From assembly GCA_001936135.1 (NCBI GenBank), contig CP012820.1:248001-312000 (forward strand): DNA of 64,000 bases. Direction: 5' to 3'. Shown here piece by piece: positions 29,887 through 41,058 of the stretch. The first letter of the stretch is position 1. Every line of letters begins with the position of its first letter. Position numbers and translations under genes: made by a program. The stretch comes from Saccharomycopsis fibuligera x Saccharomycopsis cf. fibuligera. Taxonomy: Eukaryota; Ascomycota; Saccharomycetes; Ascoideales; Saccharomycopsidaceae. Under the pieces are notes generated by a model. That model was not told the DNA's origin. It ran no database searches and was given only the letters and a program-made list of their open reading frames with translations.

Positions 29887-32800
29887 ATGTCGACAAACGA
29901 CGAGGAAATCGAATTTAATTCCCACAAGTGGGTGTGGCTCAACGATAAGGCTAAAACATTTGTCAAAGGTTACATACTAGAGGAAAACATCGAAGATGGT
30001 AACAAAGTCAAAGTAGTAACAGAAGATGGTTCTCATAAAGTCGTGACGAAAGATGAACTTCAGGCTGTTAATCCACCTAAATTCAATAATGCTGATGATA
30101 TGGCTGAATTAACTCATTTAAATGAACCTTCGGTGTTGTACAATTTACAAAAACGATACATGAACGATTTCATATACACATACTCTGGCCTTTTCTTGGT
30201 TGCTGTTAATCCATATGCCAAGATACCAATTTACGGCCCCGACTATGTTGATATGTACAACGGGTCTACTAAAAATGACACTAAGCCCCACATCTTTGCT
30301 ATCACTGAGCTCACGTATAGATACATGTTGGAAAAAGAGCAGAACCAGTCAATTTTAGTTACAGGTGAGTCTGGTGCAGGAAAGACAGAGAACACGAAGA
30401 AAATTATTCAGTATCTTGCGGCGATAACGGCAAGCCAGCAGAATAGAATTGTCCTGGGAGGAAAAGAAGTTCTGGATAAGAACAATAACAATAATAGTGA
30501 TAATATTAACAGTACTATTAATCCTGCCAATCGTGTCAGTTTTGAAGAACAAATTATTCAAGCAAATCCTATCTTGGAATCTTTTGGTAATGCTCAAACT
30601 GTTCGTAATAATAACTCGTCGAGATTTGGTAAATTTATCAGAATTGAATTTTCAGGCAAGGGAAAAATATCAGGAGCTTACATAGACTGGTATTTGTTGG
30701 AGAAATCTAGAGTAATACATCAAGCATCGAATGAAAGAAATTACCATATTTTTTACCAGTTACTTGCCGGTTTGTCCAAATCTGAGAAAGATCAACTTTT
30801 CATCAATGATAATGCCAAATCTTTTAATTACTTGAAACAAGGAAATACAACAATCCCCAATGTTGATGACAAAAAGGAGTTTAGGGATTTGATACATGCG
30901 TTTGAAACAATGAATTTTGAGAAAGAGGAATACGCAGAGATTTTCAAAACAATCGCAATCATATTGTTAATTGGTAATATTGAATTTGTAGCTAGCTCTT
31001 CTGATAGGGCCCGCTTCACAGATAGTTCACCATTAAAACAATTTAGTAATCTAGTTGGCATAGACGAGAACCAATTCAAACAGGCTATTATATCACCAAA
31101 GGTAAAGGCAGGTAAGGAATACGTTACTCAAAACAGATCAGCAAGTCAAGCCAAGTTTTCTCTTGATGCTATCTCTAAGTCTTTGTATGAGCGTACATTC
31201 AAATTCATTGTTGATAAAATAAATGATAAATTAGATCATTCTTTGAGTACATCGAACTTTATTGGTGTTTTAGATATTGCCGGTTTTGAGATTTTCAAGC
31301 AAAATTCGTTTGAACAATTATGCATCAATTATACCAATGAAAAATTGCAGCAGTTCTTCAATCATCATATGTTTGTGCTAGAACAAAACGAATATATGAA
31401 AGAAAACATTAACTGGACATTTGTGGATTTCGGTCAAGATTTGCAAGAGACCATTGATTTGATTGAGTCAAACCAGAATCCGATTGGTGTTTTTTCAGTA
31501 CTTAACGAGGAGTGTATTGTTCCCAAATCATCTGATAAATCTTTCATTAATAAGTTGAATACATTATGGGATAGCAAAAAATCAAGCAAGTTTAAAAAAT
31601 CTCGTTACGATAATGGCTTTACAATTAAACACTATGCTGCAGAAGTTGATTATACAACAGATGGGTGGCTCGATAAAAATAGAGATCCATTGAACCAAAA
31701 TGCTGTTGATTTGTTAATGAAAGCTAAAAATACTCATATTGCTAATTTATTTGCTGATGAAGTCTCATCAGATGATCAAGCGAACAGCACTAATAAGAAT
31801 GCTGGGCCAGCTTCTAGCAAAAATGGTATGTTTAGGACAGTGGCTCAACGTCATAAGGAGCAATTATCGGATTTAATGACCCAGTTATCCGATACATATC
31901 CACATTTCGTGAGATGTATACTACCAAACAACAAAAAGCGGGCGCATGAACTTGACAAGAAGTTGGTCCTCGAACAACTAAGATGTAACGGTGTCTTAGA
32001 AGGTATTAGAATTGCAAGAGCAGGCTATCCAAATAGAATTTTTTTCAAAGAGTTTTATCAGCGCTACAAATTTTTGGCTAAAGAACTCCACGTGTTTGGT
32101 ACCACCAATGACTTTAAAAAAAACTGTGAAATAATTTTGAAATCAATAGATCTTGATGAGGCTCAATACAAAATTGGTTTAACTAAAATTTTTTTCAAAA
32201 ACGGTATTCTTGCATATCTTGAAACCAAAAGAGAAGAAGTTATTAAGGACATATTCATCCAGCTTCAAAGTGTATTGAGAGGTACAATTAAACGAAGAAT
32301 AATAAACCATGAATTACATAAGGTGCAAGCAGCTCAAGTAATCATGCATAACTTCACCATATACAACGATTTGAAACGTAATCAATGGTACAATTTGATG
32401 ATTAAAGTAAAGCCGTTATTGGACTCTTCCAAACAGCAAAAACAAAAGCAACAAGTTCTTGAGCAAGTCAATAATTTCAAGCTGCAAATTGCTGAATTAG
32501 AGGATAGTAATAAAGTTATTAGTCAAGAAAAAGCTAATTTGGCTCATGAGATCAAAAAATTACACGAAACTTTGTCTGCAGAGAGAGCATTGTTAGCTGA
32601 AAAGGAAGCTAAGTTACAAGAAACCAAGAAAAAGGAAATTGAGCTAACTAAGTCGATTGATGAAAATAGCAAAACTCATGTTCAGCTAAAAAAAGAATAT
32701 GATGAGTTAGTTGCATCTAAAGCTCTTTTGGACAAGAAAATTGGATCTAGTAAATCTGAATTTGATGAGAAAAACAAAAAAATTGAGGAGTTGGAAAACC

Positions 32801-35595
32801 AAAAGAAATCTTTAGCTGATGAAAAAGGTAGATTACAAAAAGAGCTAGCAAGGGCATCACATAAAGTGGAAGACGTTGAAAAAGACAGCAAATCACAAAT
32901 CGAATTACAAGTAAAAAGTGCCACTACCACTCTCAATTTGGAATTGAAAAAGTTAACTAATGAAAATAAAGACCTCAAGGAACAATTGATAAAGTTGAAG
33001 GAAAGTTCTACTAAGTTAGAACTTGCAAGATCTACCAAATCTAGAGACTTGGATACGTTAAATAAAACCATTGATTCCCAAAAGATGCAAATTGATCTGT
33101 TATTAGAAGAGAAGAGCAAGATTAATTCGGAATATTCTTTATTAAAGACAAAATTTGATAAGGCTAATGCTGAACTTCAGTCAACTAATTCCAAATTTAA
33201 AAAGCTTGAAGCAGATGCTTTGGAGGCCAAAAATTTGCTCAAGATTAAAATCGCTGATGATATCAAGTTTGACCGCGGCAAACAGAAATACGATAATGAA
33301 ATTTTAGAACTCAAACATGCTAAAAGACTTGTTGAACAACAGCTTGAAGATCAAATTGCCAAAAATGCTGAACTTGAGCAAAAAGTCGGTAGCACTGGAA
33401 ATAGTAACGGCACTGTCTCTGCTAAATCTCTTGGAGGAGAAAATCAAATTAATTTATTGGCTGCTTCTACTGATGAAAAGCTTGTTGACGATTATAATAA
33501 TATGAAACTTCAGCTCAACGAGAAAGCAGCTTTACTTAGCCATGAATCGCAAGAAAAGAAGCGCTTGGAAGACGAATTAAAACTTTTGAGGACCAGATTA
33601 GCGTCAGAATCATTTGATAACCAGAAATTGAATGCTCAGCTCAGAAAGTTGAAAAGAGGTTCAAGAATAAACTTTCAGGAAACCAGTTTCAGTAACGATT
33701 TTTTGAATCAAAATGGAAGTGATGAAGAGGAAAAAGCTGTCATAGAAAATGAAAAACTTGTCAGAGAGGTTGCTGAATTAAGAGATGCGCTTGAAATAGA
33801 GCGGAAGGCTACTAGAAAAGCTGAAGATTATGCAATGGATTTGCAAAAACAATTTAAAACGCCACGCAAAACTAGTAGTCAGCTTATCAACAAATTCAAT
33901 AACCTTAGTGGTGCCAGCAGTTTTGAAGATTTTAATGATATTTATAAAGTAAAATTCGAGAATGCTGATGCAAGGGTAAAAAGTTTAGAAAAACAACTCA
34001 AGGAGCTTAAAGAACATAGCAGAGGGACCCTCAGTCCTCTTAGAGAGAATATTAATGTTAAGAACGGTGCTGATGATATTAATGATAAAGATTGGGCTAG
34101 AGAGAGCCATGAGTTAGCTCATAAATTGAAAGCAGCAAAACAGGAAATTTCCCGTTTAAAGAAAATGTTGCATGAAGCATTAATCGAAAGAAGCGATAAT
34201 AACGATAGGCTGTTGGAAGATCCTGATAACAGTAAAGAGTTTATGTTGCAAGAAGAGCTTGTTACTAGCAGACTAAGGCTTGAATCATCGCAAGCCAAAG
34301 TGGATGAACTAAATAGACAGCTCCAATTATTTAAAGAACGCTCTGATGAATATTTTAACAAGTTGGAGACAGCGGAGCATGCGGTACGTGCTTCCAAGAG
34401 ATCGGAAAAATATGCGAAGCAAGAATTAATGGAGGCCAAAGCTGCATTACAGCTGCTTAAAAAAGAGGAAAGATCTACTGAAGCTCATTTTGCTAAAATG
34501 AAATTGAAAATCAATCAAATGGAAGCGAAAGTACAAAGCAAAGAAACTGAAATTAAACGTTTAAAGGCTACTCAACAAACCTTAACAGAAGAACTAGAAC
34601 ATTATCGTTTCAAGCTAGTTACAGATTCGAAATATACTAATAATGATAAAAAGCTTGAAGAACTCAACAGGCAACTTAATGAAAGATTGATTATGGAAAC
34701 TAGTTTAAAGAAAGATCTTAAAGTGCTGAAAATGCTTTTAGAAGACGCAATAAGAGAGAAAGAATCTTATGAAATTGAGCAAAAGAAATGGAGAAAAGAT
34801 AAAAATAGAATACTTGATAAGATTACTGAATTAGAAAGTGATAATACGAAATTTAAGCGCTCTGAAAAAGAAAATAAAAAAAAGCTTGAATCACTTTTGC
34901 AACAAATTAATACCCTCCATGAAGCCATGGACAAAATGATTAGTGAAAGAGAACTTATTCAAAGGGACAAAAAGCTATTAGAAGATAAACTTGAAGAATT
35001 GATCAATAATCATGATTCTAATGATGCGTTATCTATGGTATTAGACCAGCAAAAACAAGAACTCGAAAGAAGCAGAGATGAACTAGAAAATCGTATCAAT
35101 AATGAAAAGTCCTTGAAAAGAGAATTAATGGAAGAAAAAGAGAAAATTTTGATGGTTGTTGAAGAAAACAAAGGTCTTGAAAATTACATTAGACAATTAC
35201 AAAAAAAATTGAAAGAACTTGAGAAGTCACAGCAAGACGAAGCTGGTGATGAATTTTACATCAATAGAATTCGTGAACTTGAAGAAAATTTGAAAGAATA
35301 TGAAAAAAATGAAAACAATATCCATATCATGGAAAGATTAGTCAAAGATTTGAAATCTAAATTAGAGATTGCTGAGAAAGAGAATGCTCAATTAGCTAGC
35401 GAGAATGAAAGTGTTGAAAAGAAAACTGAACGATTAAAACAAGCCCTCGAAAAGCTTGAAGAAAGTGAATCTAAAGCATCATTGTATGCTAAAAGAGTGG
35501 AAAGGGAACTTAAGGAGCAAAAAGAGGCCAAGATGAGATCAGAAATGGATTTGATAACTTGGAAAAATAAATTGAGCAAGTTTACAAAAAGATAG
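29887..35595 (+). CDS. MYO1: Myosin II heavy chain (cytokinetic)
   Basis: 1902 residues (yeast Myo1 1928) from the ATG at 29887. It has an N-terminal SH3-like subdomain (about 12-50) and a motor with P-loop GESGAGKT (160-167), switch I NNNSSRFGKF, switch II LDIAGFEIF, the relay FEQLCINYTNEKLQQFFN, actin-binding FVRCILPNNKK and LRCNGVLEGIRI. A neck follows with an IQ-like IQLQSVLRGTIKRR, then about 1080 residues of heptad coiled coil to the end. It is the contractile-ring myosin that drives actomyosin ring closure and septum placement. A short Asn-rich insert in the motor near residue 200 is unusual but lies in a surface loop. A phased array of forkhead sites upstream suggests G2/M expression. 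Confidence 0.98.
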   Translation: MSTNDEEIEFNSHKWVWLNDKAKTFVKGYILEENIEDGNKVKVVTEDGSHKVVTKDELQAVNPPKFNNADDMAELTHLNEPSVLYNLQKRYMNDFIYTYSGLFLVAVNPYAKIPIYGPDYVDMYNGSTKNDTKPHIFAITELTYRYMLEKEQNQSILVTGESGAGKTENTKKIIQYLAAITASQQNRIVLGGKEVLDKNNNNNSDNINSTINPANRVSFEEQIIQANPILESFGNAQTVRNNNSSRFGKFIRIEFSGKGKISGAYIDWYLLEKSRVIHQASNERNYHIFYQLLAGLSKSEKDQLFINDNAKSFNYLKQGNTTIPNVDDKKEFRDLIHAFETMNFEKEEYAEIFKTIAIILLIGNIEFVASSSDRARFTDSSPLKQFSNLVGIDENQFKQAIISPKVKAGKEYVTQNRSASQAKFSLDAISKSLYERTFKFIVDKINDKLDHSLSTSNFIGVLDIAGFEIFKQNSFEQLCINYTNEKLQQFFNHHMFVLEQNEYMKENINWTFVDFGQDLQETIDLIESNQNPIGVFSVLNEECIVPKSSDKSFINKLNTLWDSKKSSKFKKSRYDNGFTIKHYAAEVDYTTDGWLDKNRDPLNQNAVDLLMKAKNTHIANLFADEVSSDDQANSTNKNAGPASSKNGMFRTVAQRHKEQLSDLMTQLSDTYPHFVRCILPNNKKRAHELDKKLVLEQLRCNGVLEGIRIARAGYPNRIFFKEFYQRYKFLAKELHVFGTTNDFKKNCEIILKSIDLDEAQYKIGLTKIFFKNGILAYLETKREEVIKDIFIQLQSVLRGTIKRRIINHELHKVQAAQVIMHNFTIYNDLKRNQWYNLMIKVKPLLDSSKQQKQKQQVLEQVNNFKLQIAELEDSNKVISQEKANLAHEIKKLHETLSAERALLAEKEAKLQETKKKEIELTKSIDENSKTHVQLKKEYDELVASKALLDKKIGSSKSEFDEKNKKIEELENQKKSLADEKGRLQKELARASHKVEDVEKDSKSQIELQVKSATTTLNLELKKLTNENKDLKEQLIKLKESSTKLELARSTKSRDLDTLNKTIDSQKMQIDLLLEEKSKINSEYSLLKTKFDKANAELQSTNSKFKKLEADALEAKNLLKIKIADDIKFDRGKQKYDNEILELKHAKRLVEQQLEDQIAKNAELEQKVGSTGNSNGTVSAKSLGGENQINLLAASTDEKLVDDYNNMKLQLNEKAALLSHESQEKKRLEDELKLLRTRLASESFDNQKLNAQLRKLKRGSRINFQETSFSNDFLNQNGSDEEEKAVIENEKLVREVAELRDALEIERKATRKAEDYAMDLQKQFKTPRKTSSQLINKFNNLSGASSFEDFNDIYKVKFENADARVKSLEKQLKELKEHSRGTLSPLRENINVKNGADDINDKDWARESHELAHKLKAAKQEISRLKKMLHEALIERSDNNDRLLEDPDNSKEFMLQEELVTSRLRLESSQAKVDELNRQLQLFKERSDEYFNKLETAEHAVRASKRSEKYAKQELMEAKAALQLLKKEERSTEAHFAKMKLKINQMEAKVQSKETEIKRLKATQQTLTEELEHYRFKLVTDSKYTNNDKKLEELNRQLNERLIMETSLKKDLKVLKMLLEDAIREKESYEIEQKKWRKDKNRILDKITELESDNTKFKRSEKENKKKLESLLQQINTLHEAMDKMISERELIQRDKKLLEDKLEELINNHDSNDALSMVLDQQKQELERSRDELENRINNEKSLKRELMEEKEKILMVVEENKGLENYIRQLQKKLKELEKSQQDEAGDEFYINRIRELEENLKEYEKNENNIHIMERLVKDLKSKLEIAEKENAQLASENESVEKKTERLKQALEKLEESESKASLYAKRVERELKEQKEAKMRSEMDLITWKNKLSKFTKR

Positions 35596-36455
35596 ATGTT
35601 GTGTGATGTTTAAGGCTACTTTTTTTTAGAAATGTTACTGTTATTATGGACTTGTTTAATTCACTCTAAATTTTTATTCTTTTTTTTTATTCTAAATTTT
35701 TATTCTTATTTTTTGCCAATACTTTACATCATAGTTATTTTAGCTTCTAGATATAATATTCAGTTAATTCTTCATTTCGATGTTTACTATTTTTAATTCA
35801 AATATTTTTGTTTTTTTATTTGTTGTTTAGAATAATTACCTTGAAGGTTTGAAAACAAACGCTATCAATAGACATTATGGTGAAATTGAATCAAAGAAAC
35901 TAAAGGAAAGCATTAATGATATTGTTGATAGAGTCTGCTTTCAGATGGAAACTTGGCGCCCAGCTTTGTGAACAGGCTTTCTTAGTTTTCCGCTGCAACT
36001 TATAACCCATAAAAGTGGTATATACATACTTATACGTATGTTGATACTTATTATCTCATATTTTATGTGTTTATGTGTTTATATTTACTCTGTCATAAAT
36101 TACATAAACAAAGGTCAGCTGACTGATCTCCTCACATGATCAAAATATATGCAAAAAATAAAAATAAAATAAAAAACTCCAATTCCGATTGTAGCTCCGC
36201 TTGTGCTTGAGGCCAATAGGAGCGATTAAAAAAAACCTTATGTAAGAAAAACTTCCTTCCGGCCCGCGCAGGCGTAGCGTAGCCTGCAGAAACTCCATAG
36301 TGTAGTCGACTAACACTGGCTTTAATAAAAAACATATCTCTGACATGTTTTTACAATATTTTACCTCTTTGAGAACCGTTTTGTAACTTCAAGTTCTATT
36401 CGCTTCACCTCTTTAACTCTTTCATATTCCGAATATCAATACCGCCATCTCCATA
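35596..36455. other. Intergenic region MYO1/SDH4
   Basis: About 860 bp. T-rich 3' region of MYO1, a protein-like 46-codon frame without a start at 35831-35971 (see findings), and the SDH4 promoter with a CCAAT box. No complete additional gene. Confidence 0.6.
36213..36217 (+). promoter_or_regulatory. CCAAT box (Hap2/3/5-type) upstream of SDH4
   Basis: GGCCAATAGG about 240 bp upstream of the SDH4 ATG. CCAAT boxes bound by the HAP complex control respiratory genes in yeasts; a single match is weak evidence. Confidence 0.4.
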
Positions 36456-36956
36456 ATGTCCTTTTTAGCCTCTAGATCCCTTTTGGGCTTATCTAAAAAG
36501 CCTATGCAAACAGGCCTTTCACCAGCTTCAATAGCAGCATCATTGACCAACAAAAGAACCTTTATCAAAACTATTCCACAACCACCAGGTTATATTGTCG
36601 GCACAGTTAACGATGCCTACGTGCCTCCAAAACCATCCAAAGTGCACGGATCAAGACACTGTACTTTTGAAAGACTTGTTAGCGTTGGGTTAGTTCCTCT
36701 TACAGTGGCTCCATTTGCCTTTGGATCGATAACTCCATTTGCTGATTCCGTTCTTTCTGTATTGTTGTTGATTCATTCTTACACTGGGTTCCAGTCTTGT
36801 ATTATTGATTATATTCCAAAAAGAGTTTACGGGTGGGTGCATGGTGCCGCAATGGGATTATTGAGTTTTGGTAGTGCTGTTAGTTTGTATGGGATTTACG
36901 TTTTAGAATCAAATGATATTGGATTGGCCAGTATCTTTATGAAATTATGGTACTAA
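36456..36956 (+). CDS. SDH4: Succinate dehydrogenase membrane anchor subunit (CybS type)
   Basis: 166 residues (yeast Sdh4 181). A Ser/Arg/Lys-rich mitochondrial presequence covers about 1-35 (RSLLGLSKKP, NKRTFIKT). The CybS domain follows: GSRHCTFERLVSVGLVPLTVAPFAFG as first membrane helix, SVLLLIHSYTGFQSCIIDYIP with the His and Cys/Asp-Tyr near haem and quinone, and a last helix MGLLSFGSAVSLYGIYVL. It anchors SDH1/SDH2 in the inner membrane and forms the quinone site of complex II. The alternative is the paralogue Tim18, of the same fold; HSYTGFQSC-DY favours Sdh4. The upstream CCAAT box fits respiratory control. Convergent with the Sna-like gene. Confidence 0.88.
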   Translation: MSFLASRSLLGLSKKPMQTGLSPASIAASLTNKRTFIKTIPQPPGYIVGTVNDAYVPPKPSKVHGSRHCTFERLVSVGLVPLTVAPFAFGSITPFADSVLSVLLLIHSYTGFQSCIIDYIPKRVYGWVHGAAMGLLSFGSAVSLYGIYVLESNDIGLASIFMKLWY

Positions 36957-38137
36957 ATGGGTTTCAGAAAACTAAAATTAATTTTAAAGTTGAGTCATGT
37001 TCAAAATATTATAGTATTTTGTTAACTATCAACTATCACAATACTTTTCAAATAAGCTTTCCCAGTCGACTATACATACAACACAAACACATTAACGGTG
37101 GGTGAGTTTTTCCCCGGATTTTAATTATATCTCCTTGTCCATGAACAATTTTGTTCGATTAAGAAAGTATCTCCGAAAGATAGAGAAATACTTTATCCTG
37201 TTTCTATTCATGCTTTTTTCTTTGCTAATTTTTGTTTTTTTCCTTCTTAGACTATAGTTACCAGTACATGTATGCTGTACGATAATAAATTATTGCAAAG
37301 AATATACGCAAATTGGTTTCATCTTCAAAAACCATAACTACAAGTAAGTACAATGAGGCTCGGCTGTTTGCAATGAAGTATTCATTCTTTTAAGTTGGTG
37401 GTATCATTATATTGTTTTTCTCATGACATTAAGGCCTTTTGTGTCGCGGCTGACCCTAGAATATTGATATCTATCCTACAGCGCAGTATAATAATGGCAA
37501 ACTTTTAATCACTGTTCAGTAACAGAATTATTTCGGTAACATTAAGACCAAAAAATATCCGCGTTTTCCATTGCTTTGTATAAAGCTCGTGTGTTATATT
37601 TACCATTATATATATATATATATATATTTTACACTAATAAACTGTTTTGCAAACTAGCCGCCAAGAAGTGCACTCTTTAGATAATCTAATATATTTTAAA
37701 AATAGAAAATTCAGCCAATTATTGTATATATTATCAGAATGTCCCAAAATGCTTTGAAAATCATTAGGCTTTGAAAATCATGATGTTTAGGGGAACAAAC
37801 AGTTCGGCTAATTCGTTGTATGGTTCAAGAAACAACTGTAACAAATAAGAAGAAGGAAAAATAAACAGATTTGCCATAATCAGTGAAAGTTGAAAAAACA
37901 TAAACTAGAAAAGCATAAAGAAACTCACGAAAAGCACAAAGGCTCAAAAGAAACAATTCAAATACAAATGCATAAGATGCGTCTAAACATGACACTACTA
38001 TGCATTTTTTTTCAACGCTGTTAATAGCTAAAACGTTTAATATATTTCTAGCTTCGCGCTTGGAAACTCAGATAATGGCCGAGCTAACATGATAGTCTCG
38101 CTCTTTACCAAAACTTAGTTCTTGTCCAGAATCATCT
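36957..38137. other. Convergent intergenic region, AT-rich
   Basis: About 1.2 kb between the SDH4 and Sna-like 3' ends. A TA dinucleotide run lies at about 37606-37628. No tRNA or reading frame of interest was seen. Confidence 0.65.
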
Positions 38138-38599
38138 CTAATGTTGAACTTTATGATCTCCACCAGCATTCCGTTTCCCGTTACTATCACCACTGACAGC
38201 ATCACTGTAAGAAGGAACTTGGTTGTTATCTCCGACAGTTCCACCCAATGATGAAGAACCTGCTTCTTGGTTGAATGGGTTCTCATTAGCATTATTATGA
38301 AATACTGGTCTATCGAAAGAGTCGGCTTCGTCATCATCAGGAATTTGCAAATGGTCCATGTAACTATTACCACCGTTACCAGTAATTGCAGATTTGTGAT
38401 AAATGAACCACCATGCATGACCAACAGCTACAACGTGACCGAAGAATGAAAATACTAATGGGAAGAAAAGTAAGAAATTGATCCAAAAATGTACGTCTTT
38501 CCAGTTGTTGCCATTTTTGAAATAGATGGTGGCGGGGGCCAAAGTGATGGCTAATAAGTAAAATGGCATGTCTTCATTGTTGAATGGTGAGCCAGGCAT
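38138..38599 (-). CDS. Pmp3/UPF0057 (Sna-like) small membrane protein
   Basis: 153 residues. Two closely spaced membrane helices at about residues 11-26 (MPFYLLAITLAPATIYF) and 36-66 (FWINFLLFFPLVFSFFGHVVAVGHAWWFIY) form the Pmp3 proteolipid fold. A hydrophilic C-terminal tail of about 80 residues follows, as in yeast Sna2/3/4, which reach the vacuole or MVB by Rsp5-dependent sorting. The tail has PSYSDAV near residue 130, close to but not an exact PPxY motif. The N-terminus MPGSPFNNED is longer than in plain Pmp3. ATG at 38599; no intron needed. Subgroup assignment within Sna2/3/4 is not possible. Confidence 0.8.
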   Translation of the reverse strand: MPGSPFNNEDMPFYLLAITLAPATIYFKNGNNWKDVHFWINFLLFFPLVFSFFGHVVAVGHAWWFIYHKSAITGNGGNSYMDHLQIPDDDEADSFDRPVFHNNANENPFNQEAGSSSLGGTVGDNNQVPSYSDAVSGDSNGKRNAGGDHKVQH

Positions 38600-39275
38600 T
38601 TTGACAGTATTCTTGGGTTGTAATGATACTAAATATATAGTAAACTTTCAAATTGATGATATAATCTAATATAGTATAAATATTGTGATAAACTGAACGC
38701 GATGATGCTAAAATGCTGGTGATGGCTTCGCTTGCTGTCAATTAAGTCAAATCAATAAAACTGCATATGTCCTCGATCGTCCCTCGACGCAGCCCAAGTG
38801 ATGGTTGCGGGCGATGGCGGCGAGGTCCCGTCTGTTTGGGTCCAAAGCAGACAACATGTCTTGCATCTTACTATATCGCATGTAACTGGTCTGTAGAGCA
38901 GAGTATATTCGCCTTTAAGGATTGATATAGTTTCGGAATGTAAGTCACAAGCTGTTGCTTTAGACATTGAATTTCCGAGCCATGGCTGAGAGAAACCAAG
39001 CCGAGCTTTAAAAACAAATATACAAAATACAAATCAAGGTCAATCAAAAATACAACCATAAATATGCTCTAAATAGGAACTAAAGACTGCAAGCAGAATA
39101 ATTCAAGTCACAGAGGAGCTTAATAGAGCCATATGGATTCTTGGTATAGGATACAGTCAGGTGTGTACTGTACCTGCTGATTAAACTCTCAAGATAGCCT
39201 CTCCAACGTCTTTCCGGAAGGCATTCGAAACCATACCATAGCCTCCAGACCTTCCAAATAAGCCAACAAGCGTTT
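38600..39275. other. Intergenic region between Sna-like gene and epimerase pseudogene
   Basis: About 680 bp. Both flanking units are on the minus strand, so this is the promoter of the Sna-like gene. No gene recognised. Confidence 0.6.
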
Positions 39276-40367
39276 TTATTCGAAAGTCTGTTTAGTTTTG
39301 ATTCTCTGGCTTTGGAATATAAACAATCGTATCCTCAATGCGTCTTTCCAAAACGTATCCGAAACAAACTTTGGGCTCCATCCCAATTGCAAATGGCTTG
39401 CTAATTCTGCTTTAGCATAAGCATTAAAACCCCATAAAATTGTATAACCTGGGACGCCAATAAGTTGATCAGCTTTATTTGGGTCATGCTGATCAACGCT
39501 ATCCTTAGGCACCACTCTCTTTTCTGCTAAGCACTGGGCTGCTTTGGCCGAAATGTCTTTCCGTTTATGAAGTCCAACTTTGGCAAAATAGTATACTAGT
39601 TTTCCAATTCTGAGTTGGTTTCCCTCATAATCAATTGTTATAAGCAATTTTCTGAGAAGAATGACGTAAAGATTACCTAAATATTCAATGTGAACATGAG
39701 ACCATTTGTAGTCTTCACTATGTACAGTAAACTCTTGGTCATTTTCAATGGAAGCGGCGACCAATAATGGTAACTGAACAGAATGCTTATGACAATAACC
39801 ATTGCTCACGCCAAAAATCGCCAAAAATCGTTGGGGGAGACATAATTACAGTTTTGACGTATGTTGGACCAGACTCTTCAATGTTTACAATGATTTTATC
39901 AACTGGACGATGTGGATTCCTCTCAGGTGAACTATTGATTTTATCATTATCTTCCAAATCGGAAACGAGTTCAGCTTCCGGCCCTTCACCCTTGACAATA
40001 GAATCATCAAGGACATCAGCACCCGAGGTGCAAATAAGGCAAAATTTTGATTTTTTGGCCTTTGTCCTATCTGAAAGAACTTGGGCACTGGAAACATTGT
40101 ATATGTCAACGGCAGTAATAGCGACACCAGCCAACCCATGTTGTTGCTTCAATATGTCGGAACTGTTGAGATCACCAATGACGGTAGAAATGGTTTGTCT
40201 GTAGCTAGCGTTGTCTATTTTTTATTTCAAGTCATTGGTTTTGGCTTCAGTTCTGGCTAAAGCAGCGATTTGGAAGTTGTTGAAGCGTAGGTCGTTCAAG
40301 ATGTTGTGGAGCACTTCACCACCTATGTAGCAAGTTTGCCGGTGACAAATTGTTTCAAATTAGACAT
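39276..40367 (-). pseudogene. Decayed NAD(P)-binding epimerase/dehydratase-type (extended SDR) gene
   Basis: Read on the minus strand from the ATG at 40367, translation begins MSNLKQFVTG, and in the next frame continues YIGGEVLHNILNDL and FQIAALARTEAKTNDL. Further on come LSDRTKAKKSKFCLICTSGADVL, then YVKTVIMSPPTIFGDF, then in a third frame QLPLLVAASIENDQEF, WSHVHIEYLGNLYVILL and a C-terminal ASHLQLGWSPK. These are the ordered landmarks of extended short-chain dehydrogenases: a TGxxGYIGG-type Rossmann start, SPPTIYG and HIxDLADLYVLLL. The copy needs at least two frame changes and crosses at least one stop (after NDLK), and the glycine motif is damaged, so it is not a working gene. A (CAA)n tract abuts its start codon. 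Decay is moderate, since the family is still readable. Confidence 0.8.
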
Positions 40368-40373
40368 AGTTGG

Positions 40374-40447
<74 letters not shown>

Positions 40448-41058
40448 GGAATACGTTTCAATTGAGATATAAGTTCACTGAATACGAGATTGGCTTGTTG
40501 AGCAACTATTGGATAAACAGAGGTACGCTAGGTTTAGCAGAGATGGATGAAATTTGCCTCAATAGCATTTCTATCATATTATGGAGGCAACACGTTTCCA
40601 GTTATCAATTCTCTTCATTAATACTCATAAGCTATGATCATGATCAATTTCTGGGGGAAAAAAGAATATGGTTTTCAGAATAATTGAAGTTTGTCCAAAT
40701 TTATGTCAATCAACGTTATTTATTCTTAATTGTGAGTGGAGAAAGCTAACACAGCCATATACGGTAAAAGGCAATCTATAAGCAACAGGATACTTTCTCT
40801 TTGGCAAAATCCGAAGCAGCAGTGCTGTGTAGACTGTGTATAGCCGTAAGGAAACAGATCTGCGATGCTTATCACCTTCTCTGCCACGAGCCCTGGCTAC
40901 AGTCTCCTAGCTATTGCCACCTGAATAAGCAAATACAACCTTTCGTAAACACAATCAATTCTTTACTTGTGGCAAACACCCAGCAAAATACATTGATAAT
41001 CATCATTACCCACCAGCATTACTCAGCTCCAACACCAGCACTACCGGCGATACTGCCT
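40368..41058. other. Divergent region epimerase pseudogene/SDS22
   Basis: About 690 bp: the TTG/CAA microsatellite next to the pseudogene, then the SDS22 promoter and leader. The SDS22 frame is open from 40801 without an ATG, which is taken as leader. Confidence 0.6.
40374..40449. repeat. (TTG)n / (CAA)n microsatellite, about 25 units
   Basis: Near-perfect trinucleotide repeat. Read on the minus strand it is (CAA)25 ending a few bases before the ATG of the epimerase pseudogene, so it lay in that gene's leader. Confidence 0.9.

Noticed and set aside
37606-37628. TA dinucleotide run as a possible origin or hairpin
   Set aside because: Simple repeat only; no origin consensus or flanking structure that can be judged by eye.
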